64,000 bases of DNA. Origin: Madurella fahalii (taxonomy: Eukaryota > Ascomycota > Sordariomycetes > Sordariales). A model generated the notes under the pieces. That model saw only the letters and a program-made list of their open reading frames with translations, did no database searches and had not been told where the DNA came from. The stretch spans positions 2,604,001 through 2,668,000 of the forward strand of contig CM056878.1 in assembly GCA_029876055.1 (NCBI GenBank). The letters run 5' to 3'. Shown one piece after another: positions 1 through 10,100 of this stretch (the stretch's first letter is position 1; each line of letters starts with the position of its first letter). Made by a program: the position numbers and the translations under genes.

Positions 1-2416
1 CAAACTCGTCACGCGCCAGCGCCTTCTGGGCCCGGCCGCTCCGAGAGCCATAGCCATGAGCGTAGACCAGATCCCACACCTCAGCCAGCTCGTCCGCCGG
101 CAGCCGACTCCGCGCCCAGATATCCCTGACCACGACATTCACCACCATCTCCGCCTCGGGGCCGTCCCACGCCCGGCCGAGGTCATTCTCCGCCCCAGCC
201 CCCGGCCCCACCGCCGCAAGATCACGGTTATTTGCATTACCATTATTATCGTTATGATTACCACCATCATTAGCATACCGCACCGCGAAACCGGGCTTCA
301 TAAACAGGCCCTTGTTGCTCGCCCACACCGCCTCGTACCGCCGCCGCTCCCGCGGCGTCACCTCGTCGCGCCACCGGCGCCGCGACCCTTCGTGGTGCGC
401 GTGCCGGCGCTGCCCGCCCATCACCGTGGTCTTGACCCTGGCCCGCCGCCCGTCGTGCGCCGCGCGCCGCCGCCGCCGCGCGTCTTCTTCGTCGTCGTCC
501 GAGAGGGACGAGGGCGGCGCCCGGAGGGTTTGGCGGAGCTTGCCTCCTGTGTGCTGTTTTTGCTGCTGCTGCTGTTGTCGCCGGTTGGGCGATCTGCTGC
601 CCCCCGTGAGTTGGGAGTGGAGGCTTTCGGCTGTGCGTTGGGGTTGGAGGGGGCTGAGGGAGCCGTGGTTGTGATTTTGGCCGTGGCGGCGCGGGGCCGG
701 GACAGGAGGAGGCCCATGGGAGGCGGAGGCTGTTGTTGTCATTAGGCGGGCTGAAGCGAGGTTGCTTGCTACGATGGCGTTGGTGAGGGAGTCGAGGGGG
801 AGGTTGGGGGTAGATGCGCGTGATGTGGCGGGCCTTTGCGGCGGGGCCGCGGAAACGACTCGTTGCGCTGCTCGAGGCGTCGGTTGGTCCGGTTCCCTAG
901 CTGGCGACATTCGCCGCGGTGACTGAACGGACGAGGCAGAGACAAAGGTGTCGTCAGAAGAGATAGAGCTCTGGGATAACCGACGTGCTGTCGGCGCTCG
1001 CGCATGGCGGTTGCCGAGTGCGTTGACTTGGCCGTGTTCCGGCTCTGTTGGAGTGATCTTGATTGTCGGATCTACCATCTCGATGGTACTCGACGCTCTC
1101 ACTGGCGGAGTGGGAGGCTCTAATCGTGGTGTTCTGACAAGTCTCATAGGTTTGGGGGAAACAAGTATTGGAGAAACCGCAGCGCGGGATGGCTCGGGGG
1201 TCGATGGGCGCCTGTCCGCCCTCGACCGTTGTGTCCTCGTCGCCGCCTGTTGGCGGTCCGGCTCCTCAACCCGGTTTGCCGGCCGTAAGACCGTCTCCGG
1301 GCCGCTATTCCCATCATTGTAGTCTCGCCCGTGCGTGTTCCCTTTCTGGCCAGCTGTCTGTGCTGCAGTGTTCAGATTCCCGGGCGCCTTCGGCTTCGAC
1401 TTCGGCTTCGGCTTTGGCTTTGGCTTTTGCTTAGGTTTCAGCGCCACTTTCTGCCCTTGTTCTTCATCCCCCGTCTTCGGCTTCCCGTCCACGACCGGAG
1501 TCCTCGACCTGATTGAAGCGGCCCTCCTCTTAACTGGGTCCACATCCTCATCCTTCTTCCTCTCAAACAACGATACGAGCGACGTAGTTGGCCGGATAGA
1601 CGCCGTGTCCGGGACATCGGCCTCCGCCGCAGCTCTCCCCAGCCCCAGGGATGAACTTGTCGCGACACTCATAGCGCCCACACTCTGCCTCCTACTCACT
1701 CCGCCGTTCGAGTTCGGCTGTGCGTTCGGGTTGCGAATAGGCGAGGCGGACCGGCTTGCAGCCAGTGTTGCCGCAATGAAGGACGCCGATGCCTGCTTGC
1801 CAGCGCCGTTGCCACCAGAGGGAGCTCCGCCAGTACTAGCATGTAGATATTGTGACAGCCTCTGCGGATCGAGACCTCGCTCTTGCTCCCCGTCCCCGAT
1901 CCCGATCCCGATAGCGTGTGCGCTCCCACCGGCACCGGCGCCTCCACTCCCGCCTGTAACATGCCGACTTACGGTCCCCGGTCCCGGCCCTAGCCCCGGC
2001 CCTGCCCCTGCCACTGACTCCGACCGCGACCGCGATCGCGACGCAGACACCGATGCCGCCTGCGTAGCGGCAAGCAGCGCGCCATTGCTGGCCTCTCTTC
2101 CTGTTGCTGTCCCTATCCTTGGCCCTGCCGGCCCGGCCACCTTTGATGCAGTCTGATTTTGGTTGCGATTCTGACCCGTCCCATTTAGAGCAGCGGCAGC
2201 CCGGTTATTGTGGTTGTGGTTGTGGTTGTTGCTGCTGCTGTTGCTTCCGACGCCGGCGGGTTTTTGCCTGTTAAAGGCGTGCGTTGCTCCTTGCAGCGCT
2301 GCAGCGGCTGACGACAGCGCAGCTATGCTATTGACATTGCTAGACGATGACGAAGCGGTTACACCGCGGCTCGGGCTGTGGTTGCTGTTCCGGACCGGTG
2401 ACGCTGGGAATTGCAT
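1..2416 (-). CDS. irs4: IRS4/TAX4-like EH-domain protein, C-terminus cut by window edge
   Basis: An uninterrupted minus-strand reading frame of about 805 codons runs from an ATG at 2416 off the left edge without a stop. The first in-frame stop upstream lies just before the ATG. Most of the protein is disordered: Asn/His runs, Arg-Ser dipeptides (about 2010-2050), a Lys-Pro dipeptide run (about 1385-1436) and a poly-Gln run (about 560-585). Near the 3' end come a conserved basic block (RRRWRDEVTPRERRRYEAVW, about 330-390) and then the start of an EH domain (WARSRLPADELAEVWDLVY, about 60-125). This order matches the fungal Increased rDNA Silencing protein 4 family. In yeast, Irs4 and Tax4 act with the Inp51 phosphatase in PI(4,5)P2 control and affect rDNA silencing and autophagy; that role is transferred by homology. 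The rest of the EH domain lies outside the window. Low-complexity parts cannot be assigned a function. Confidence 0.85.
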   Translation of the reverse strand, partial: MQFPASPVRNSNHSPSRGVTASSSSSNVNSIAALSSAAAALQGATHAFNRQKPAGVGSNSSSNNHNHNHNNRAAAALNGTGQNRNQNQTASKVAGPAGPRIGTATGREASNGALLAATQAASVSASRSRSRSESVAGAGPGLGPGPGTVSRHVTGGSGGAGAGGSAHAIGIGIGDGEQERGLDPQRLSQYLHASTGGAPSGGNGAGKQASASFIAATLAASRSASPIRNPNAQPNSNGGVSRRQSVGAMSVATSSSLGLGRAAAEADVPDTASIRPTTSLVSLFERKKDEDVDPVKRRAASIRSRTPVVDGKPKTGDEEQGQKVALKPKQKPKPKPKPKSKPKAPGNLNTAAQTAGQKGNTHGRDYNDGNSGPETVLRPANRVEEPDRQQAATRTQRSRADRRPSTPEPSRAAVSPILVSPKPMRLVRTPRLEPPTPPVRASSTIEMVDPTIKITPTEPEHGQVNALGNRHARAPTARRLSQSSISSDDTFVSASSVQSPRRMSPAREPDQPTPRAAQRVVSAAPPQRPATSRASTPNLPLDSLTNAIVASNLASARLMTTTASASHGPPPVPAPRRHGQNHNHGSLSPLQPQRTAESLHSQLTGGSRSPNRRQQQQQQKQHTGGKLRQTLRAPPSSLSDDDEEDARRRRRAAHDGRRARVKTTVMGGQRRHAHHEGSRRRWRDEVTPRERRRYEAVWASNKGLFMKPGFAVRYANDGGNHNDNNGNANNRDLAAVGPGAGAENDLGRAWDGPEAEMVVNVVVRDIWARSRLPADELAEVWDLVYAHGYGSRSGRAQKALARDEF

Positions 2417-3442
2417 AGCCCAAGCGATCGATTTGCGTCGTAGTACGTTGTGATTGTGTCTGCGACTTCGATCTCGGAGTGGCTAGGTTGGTAGATTCGT
2501 CGTCGGGATACGGTTCCACGGGCTCGGGTAAGACCTGTGGCTGCGCGGCGATGCAGGATGGAAGAGCACGGCAAGCTGTAGCTCTACCTCTCGATTGATG
2601 TCATGGGTTGGTGTGTCGAAGTTCGAATGGTAGAGGGGAGCAGATTGGACGCAGAGTGAGGTAGCGTGATTGCTCGAATTGTTCATCAATATTGCTGGAA
2701 CGAATCCAAATACAGTATGCCAGGCGACAACCAAAACAGTGGCTGCTTCACCTGGAGACGCAGCCAAGATACAAGGGTTGTAACGCTACAGCACTCGCCG
2801 AGCTTACAAGCCCAGGGTGGGGATGCAGCCTAGCCGCAGCAATTGCGGGGCATGCATGACCCCGGGAGCGATCTCCAGAACATCGCAGTCACTGCTCAAC
2901 GCCGGTCCTGGTCCACAGAGGTCAAGTAGAGCTACGGGATAAGAGGTCGTTTCCTATAGTCGAAAAGACGCTTTGTACAAAACGAGAGGGCGTGTCGGCT
3001 ATAATGCAAATGGACGGCTGGAGAAGGGGAGGCATCCTCTGCTTGTATCTAGCTGTACCAAAAAATAGCGAATCATTCGCTGAATCTACGGATCTTAGAG
3101 AACGCGTCGATCTACCATTTCTACATCTAGTCAATGCTATCATGTTCCGATTGTGTATTGTCCTTCCGGCCCCCTCTTCTGAATCCAGCTTTGGGCTAGG
3201 CGGAAAGGGTTAACTCCATACCCTCTATTCCGTCACCAGGCATAGACCCCGAACCCACCTCGCCAGAAACTGAAATACCGAGATGTCCCATGCATAAGCG
3301 TCCATGTCGGCCCCCATGTACAAATCACCCAGACCAACCTAGAAACCCTTCCCAGCTCACCTGTACGCCAAGGCTAATGCCCTCTACCAAAACGCAGAAG
3401 AACACCATTTACCAACACCCGACACCGGCAACCTAAAATATC
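2417..3442. other. Intergenic, 5' of IRS4-like gene and 3' of YML020W-like gene
   Basis: About 1 kb without a supportable gene. Short frames on both strands have no recognisable domain, no paired splice sites and no family resemblance. The part next to 2417 should hold the promoter of the IRS4-like gene, and the part next to 3443 the 3' end of the neighbouring transcript. Confidence 0.5.
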
Positions 3443-6400
3443 CTACAGCTTCGACCTCACAGCCTCCAACCGATACTTGACATCCTTCAGCGCCTTGGTA
3501 ACCGGCTTCCAATCATCAAACTGCTTCACCAGCTCGGCCGTCTCGGAGGACAGCTCCGTCTTGACGAAGTCCTCCTCCAGTAGGCCCCGCATAATCCAGG
3601 GCAAGTGGTACGGGTTGGGGTTCGACAGGCCTAGGTGTTTATGCACTTCGCAGGGGACATTGCCGCTAACGTCAGTAGTCTCGAGAGCGTGCGTTACCGC
3701 CAGGCTGGTGGGGGAGCCGTTAGTGAGAGGAACGAAGAGGGAGGGGTGAGGGGTGAGGGGAGAGGTGAACATACTCGTAGACTTGCTCGTCGTCGTAGAG
3801 TCGGGAGTGTCCCTCACCCGAGTACAGGCTTCCCGCGAGCGGAGTGGACAGTTCGCGGATCAATCCGTGGTCCGAGACGCCTAGGTTACGAAGCTTTAAG
3901 GCGAAGCCGACTAGGTGGGCAATGCTGCTATCTGTTAGTAGGCGGGCGGCTTAACCAAAAAAAAAAAAAAAAAAAAGTACGTAGAGAGTTGAGCACTCAC
4001 AAATCAGGAGCATGAATTCGGCCGTCGATGAAGACGGCGCGGAAGATGTATGGATGATGAGCTGGAGCATAAATAGCAGACTAATCAAGATGTTAACCTT
4101 CCTTAGCTTGACTTGCACGGAAAATACCACAAACCTCCAACGGGACGAGTTGGTCATCAATACTGCCAACATAAGTGATCCGTGCCCCATAGCTCAGGAC
4201 CGCTTTCACGGAGGCTTCGAGTCTTTTCGATACCTCGCTTTGCGGGTCGGAAAACTCCCAGAGTTCAGCGGCTGATCCCATGAGGATGCCCATGCTAGAC
4301 CGGTAGTCCGGAAAAGGGCCCAGTGAGACGCCAGCTAACCGCATGTATTGTCAGCAGCTTGCCTCCACAGAGATGTCAGCACTGACTTACCCATAGCGCA
4401 CACGCCCACCCTCGCCGAGGTCACAATCCCTAGTTCGATGAGCTTCGCAAGCAGCATGATGCTGACGGGAACACCCTGCGAGTGGCACCCGATGAGAATC
4501 AAATCCGCATTGCGGATTTGGTCAATCCAATTCAGCAACAGCTTCCAGAGGTTCTCGACGCGGTCGCCGATCCGGCCCTCCCCTTCCAAGGCGATCTTCT
4601 CAATATCGCAGTCTCCGCATCCATGAGCATCAGCCCACCTCCGGATCGCTTCGGCACAGTGGTTGGCGAACTTGATCGATGTGCCCGTTGGCTGGCCGAT
4701 CATTGGTCGCAAGTAGTTTGCCGGGAAGAGACCATGTACGCCGATTGCTATGGCCTTTTTGATCTTGGGGGGTTCCTTTCTTAAGTAGACATGTTTCGCG
4801 GATGACTGCCGAGTCCTAAGCAACAGCTGGGTAATCTGCTGAATGATTGACGGATTCTCCTTGAGCCTATAGGTGCCGTCGAAAGAAGGGAGCAGCAGGT
4901 TCGGTGACAGCGCCTTCGTCGTGGCTGGCGTCTTGGGAGCTGCCGACTTGGTCGCCGCCTCAACCTTCGGCGTGCTAGGTCGGACAGGCGTCGCATCTTC
5001 GGTATCCATTGATTGCGGGCGGACAGGTTTTCTCTTTTTAGACGAAGATTCCCGGGAAGGCGTAGGGGTCGTAGCGGCCTTGCCCTGGTCGTCCTTCTGT
5101 CCGGCCTTCAATGGAGGCTCTTTGACCGGAGTCCCTTTGAATTCCATCGCATTTGCTCTCTTGGGATTAGCTTCGGAGCTCTCGCCCATAACTGCAAGCT
5201 GACCTTGCTCCCCTTGCTGTGCCTGTTTCTTGCCCGATCCCGACCTCGTATCGCGGGACCAGAACGCCCAAGTAGAGCCCGCTTTAGGCGGAGGTGCCGG
5301 CGGCTCAAGAGCCGTCTCTTTCGCTGGCGCATCTTGCACTCCTACATCTTCGGGCTCCTTTACTTGTGATTTCAGTGGTTCGGGGGCGGTCGCCTCCGGC
5401 GTGGGCTCGGACACGGGCGGCGGTTCTGTCGACACGGACACACTCTTGCTAGGCCAATACCAGAACCAGTAACTCCCAGATGCTGGCGCTGTTTTGCCCT
5501 GCGTTTCAGACTCATGGGCGTTCTCAGCAGCTTCTAGATTCTGATGTTCTCGCCCCTCCGCTTTATCGCCTGGCTCCGAAGCTTGAGTCTCCGGTGAAGT
5601 CACTTCGGCAGACTCAGGAGCAACTGCTTCCTGGGAAATAGGTTCTGAAACGGGGTCTGGTTGTGGTGCGGCTGGCTCGGTATAGGTAGGCCGACTAAGC
5701 CATCCAAACCAGCCAGAGGCGGGTCTCTGAGCCGTCTGCTCAACGGGCATCTGGTTCTCTGGGGACGGTTCTGCAGGCTGTTGTGGGGACGCCTCAGTGC
5801 CTTGCTCCTGCTCCTGCTCATCGCTTGTAATTTTCGTATCGGTGTTCTTCGGCTTTGCCTTGTTCTCGGGGTCCTCGGCGGTTTCGAGAACAGGGGCGAC
5901 TGGATTGGGACTTCGGTCGTCGGGGCTGACAGCATCCTCACGACTCTTTGACAGAGCGGGTTCGGATGGCGATGGCTCGTTGATGCTCATACTGTCGGGA
6001 GCCTTCTTCGATTCGAATCGGCTAAAATCGGCTGTAGTCTTGGGCTTTGACGTGCCCCCTAGGATGGTCTCTCGCGCAACCTGCGTGGAAGCAGATGATT
6101 TGGGGACTCGAGGCCAAGATCCATACCAACTCCTGGTCTTGTGAACCTAATAACTAGTTAGCACTGGGGCCACGCCGTGACATCGCAGGTAGGGTGAGTG
6201 GGAGTGCGCGCGAATCGATGGCATACCTGCTTCGAGCCTTGAGAGGATGTCGGAGTGCTGTCACCACAGCCGTTCGGTTTCTTGGTTCGCGACGTGCTTC
6301 GATCGGCGGCCGGCGTGACCTTGAATGCGGCAGAGGTAGTTTTATCCTCTGCAACCGAAGATCGAGACTGCGACGGTGTGGATGAGGATTGCGATGGCAC

Positions 6401-6469
6401 CGCGGCCGTAAGAGTCGCAGCGGTCTCCTCGGCACAAGGATTTGGTTTTACCCGTTTTCGAGAACCCAT
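3443..6469 (-). CDS. YML020W-family conserved protein with HSQG (lipase-like) motif
   Basis: Six exons on the minus strand: 6469-6227, 6146-4391, 4334-4135, 4080-4001, 3924-3775 and 3704-3443. Together they give 896 residues in frame. The second half matches the fungal family of yeast YML020W: an ENPSIIQQITQ block, KIKKAIAIGVHGLFP, IGQPTGTSIKFANH, HGCGDCDIEKIALEGEG, then IGCHSQGVPVSIML, VCAMAGVSLGPF, ITYVGSIDDQLVPLE and FRAVFIDGRIHAPDF. The HSQG context resembles an alpha/beta-hydrolase nucleophile elbow, so a hydrolase fold is a fair guess, but no enzymatic activity is established. The N-terminal half is Pro/Glu/Ser-rich and disordered, with two or three Trp-Phe/Tyr-Trp patches (for example SGWFGWLSRPTYTEP). 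The ATG at 6469 is preferred over one at 5990 because the upstream exon splices in frame into WYGSWPR...STQVARETILG, which reads as family sequence. The fourth intron has a tandem TAG-CAG acceptor. The promoter is shared with RRP5. Confidence 0.87.
3925..4000 (-). other. Intron with poly(T) tract and tandem (NAGNAG) acceptor
   Basis: The donor is GTGAGT at 4000. A run of T on the coding strand (A run on the plus strand at about 3957-3976) follows, then TACTAAC and an acceptor reading TAGCAG. Either AG keeps the frame, giving Phe-Ile-Ala or Phe-Ser-Ile-Ala. The first AG is only a few bases from the branch site, so the second is chosen. Confidence 0.7.
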
Positions 6470-7163
6470 GGCGCAGGTTCTCAGGCGCACAGGGAATGAC
6501 AACTGCCTTCAAAATGCCAAGATCTGGTGTGAAAGATCAGGGAACTCAAAGCATGCTGTGTCCTGTCGTTGCCTTGCCGTGTGTTGTTGGTCTGCGTGGC
6601 GGCAGCCACCCCAGTAATCCGTTGGAGTTGGCTCGACTTTGTTGGGGTCCCGAGGCGGTACGTCATCCTGTGATTGGGTTGTATCAGGAACCGCACTGCA
6701 CCCGGACACACAGCATCACTACAGTTCTTAAGCGGGACTTGAAGCTTCTTGGAACTTGATCAATTACTGCGGAATAAACACAGAGTTCGGGGAGCATTCC
6801 CGTTCAATAACAGCCGGGGAAAGGCGGCAAATACAAACAACTGAATCGCGACTCGCTTGTCTATAGTACCTCCAATTGCGTCGGCACGAGCAACACAGTG
6901 GAGATCGCCGCTGCAGTCAGGTGGCTGCCCCTGGAAGCCGATGAACGTGGAGCTCGGGCGAGACTTGGCAGAACTGGCATACCCCACCCCTCGTTCACCG
7001 CCTTCCTTATCGCTATCGTGCCTGCCGACCCACCAGAAATTTTTGTGGTGGGCAGCTCCATTGCATATTTTCCGGATGCATTTCGGCGGGCATTGCGCGG
7101 GCAAAAAGCATCTTCAGCGGATTGCTCCCCAATTGCGGCAAGGCAAACACCCGTACCGCCACT
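6470..7163. promoter_or_regulatory. Divergent promoter region, YML020W-like / RRP5
   Basis: 694 bases separate the two outward-facing start codons. No gene is supportable inside. Both 5' untranslated regions and promoters must lie here. No clear TATA box or known operator was identified. Confidence 0.5.
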
Positions 7164-10100
7164 ATGGGTTCCCTGAAGCGCAAGGACGGCCCTGATGGCG
7201 CCTCTGCCTCCAAGACAGCGCGTCCCGCGACGGAAGCGAGACCCTCGAAACGGGCGAAACCGAGCACCTCGACAAAGGACGACGGGAAGAAGGGCGCAAA
7301 GCAACCAAAGTCGCCCGCCCCAAAGCAGGCTTCTGCGCTGGTCACACAACTAAAAGAGGAGGAACCGCTGTTTCCTCGAGGTGGCGGGAGCGTCTTGACT
7401 CCTCTCGAGCAGAAACAGATCCAGATCCAGGCGAAGAAGGATGTATTGTTCGAGGAGGCTTCGAGTAAAAAAGGGGATAAGGGGGACAAGGGCGCCAAGA
7501 AGAAGAGACGCAAATCTCGGGCTGATGAGACAACTGTGAAGCCGATCAAGGACGAGGATTCGGTCAAGGTCGAAAGTTTGAACTTCAAGGTAGGGGGTCC
7601 AGTTCGCCGGCGTCAGAGGCTCGGCTTGCTAACTGGTCGCAGAGGCTTGTGAAGGGCTCACTGGTCCTCGGAACTGTCTGCGCCATCGGTCCTCTCGACC
7701 TTACCATTGCGCTACCGAACAATCTCATTGGTCATGTGTCCATCACTGCCATATCCGAGTCTTTAACACAGCGGCTGCAGGCGAGCGCTGAGAAGGACGA
7801 CGACGCTGAGGATTCCGGGGATGAGAGCGCCGACGACGTTGATCTTCCGAGCCTATTCCGTATCGGCCAGTATGTGCGCGCATATGTCGTCTCGACAATG
7901 GACGACTCCACCCCCAGGAAGACTAAACGCCACATCGAGCTCTCTCTATATCCTGCGCATGCCAACTCGGCAATGTCAGAGCAGGATGTTGTCGAGCATT
8001 GCACACTTATGGCCTCCGTCGCCAGCGTCGAGGACCATGGTTTTGTCATGGATATTAGCATACCCGATTCCAAGCTCAAGGGGTTTTTGCCGCGCAAGCA
8101 GCTTGATAAGAGCATCCCGGAAGATGCTATGCAGCCCGGATCAGTCCTGCTCTGCGCCGTGACGGGTAGGGCCGCAAATGGCAAGGTTGTCCAGCTTTCT
8201 ACACTCTCGGACCGTCTCGGTAGCGCGAAAAACCACCCGTCCGAGGCTACCACCATCGATTCGTTCCTCCCGGGTACCGCAGCCGATGTTTTAATATCCG
8301 AGGTCTCCCAACACGGCATTATCGGCAAGGTAATGGGCCATTTGGATGTAACCGCAGACCTTATTCAATCCGGTGCCGGTCCCGACGGTGTTGATCTCGA
8401 GGGCACGTATAAAGTGGGCTCGCGCCTCAAGGCGAGGATCATATGCACGTTTCCAACCGCTAAAACACCCAAGCTGGGTATTTCCGTGCTACCGCATGTG
8501 CTTTCCATGCAGCCAAAGACAGCTGCCAAGGACGGCCAGGAAATTTTGCCGACTCTGATTCTTGCGCACTCGGCAATTGTGGACAAGTGCACGGTACAGA
8601 AGGTCGAGCCCGAGATTGGGCTTTATGTCGATGTTGGCGTTGAGGGTGTTACGGGATTCGTCCACATTTCCAGGGTCAAGGACGGCAAAGTCGATAGCCT
8701 GTTCGAGAACAGCGGTCCGTACAAGGTCGGATCCGTCCACCCTGGCCGCGTGGTCGGGTACAACCCCTTCGATGGCATGTTCCTCCTCTCCTTTGAGAAG
8801 AGTGTTCTGGAGCAACCATTCCTACGGATTGAGGACATCCCTGTGGGAGCGGTGGTGCCTGGCGAGGTTGAGAAGCTTGTCGTCAACCAGGACGGCCTCG
8901 GCGGTCTCATTGTCAAGGTGGCCGACGGCATCTCTGGTCTTGTTCCCGAGATGCATCTTGCCGATGTTCACTTGCAGCACCCCGAGAAGAAATTCAGGGA
9001 AGGGATGAAAGTGAAGGCCCGAGTCTTGTCCACTAACCCAGCAATGCATCAACTACGTCTGACGCTGAAAAAGACGCTTGTTAACTCTGAGGCACCCCCC
9101 ATCAAGTCATACGATGAGTTGGCGGTCGGGTTGCAGGCGCCGGGTACTATTGTCAGCGTGTTGCAACATGGGGCCATCGTCCAGTTTTACGGCCAGTTGC
9201 GCGGTTTCCTGCCTGTCTCCGAGATGAGTGAGGCCTATATACACGATCCCAAGGAGCATTTCCGAGTGGGGCAGACAGTCAGCGTATACGTTATAAGCTT
9301 TGATCCGGACGCCAGCAGGCTCATCGTATCCTGCAAAGATCCTTCTGCCTTTGGGCTGGAGAAGCAGCTCGCTTTGAAGAAGCTCCAAATTGGCGACCTG
9401 GTCTCCGCAAAGGTCACCCAGAAGACTGAGGACGATATATTCGTCGAGCTCGTCGACGGCTCGCTGAAGGCGATCCTCCCTGTTGGTCATCTCACGGACA
9501 AGTCGGTCAGCAAAACGCAATCGGCGCTCAAGAAGATCCACGTCAACCAAACGCTCTCGGAATTGGTTGTCCTCGAGAAGAATGAAAGTCGGCGGTCCAT
9601 CACACTTTCTCATAAGCCAAGCCTCGTCCATGCAAGCAAGAAAGGGAAGCTTCTCTCCGTCGTTGACAATGCTCAGGTGGGGGCAGAAGTGCCTGGCTTC
9701 GTTCGAAATATCACCGCCACAGCTGTCTTCGTGCAGTTTGCAGGGAAATTAACAGCCCTCCTTCCCAAGTCGATGATGCCCCGCGATATGCAAGACAAGC
9801 CCAACTTTGGAATGCACAAGTCTCAGTCTATCACTGTTCAGATCACCCACATCGACAAAGACCTCGGCCGTCTGGTCGTGGCCATACCCTCAGCCGCAGA
9901 TGAGCATGCCAAGAAGACCACCAAGCCGGCCGAAAAAGCTGTGAACTCCGTGGACGATTCGGTTGGCTCGATCGATGATCTCAGCGTTGGCAAGCTGACC
10001 AAGGCTAGAGTGAAATCTGCCAAGGAGACCCAGCTCAATGTCGAAATTGCCGACAATATCCAGGGCCGGATTGATGTATCGCAGCTCTTTGACAACTGGG

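Noticed and set aside
1335..2156. Plus-strand frame of 273 codons, Pro/Leu/Ser-rich
   Set aside because: It is the antisense shadow of the IRS4-like gene; the minus frame continues to the EH domain.
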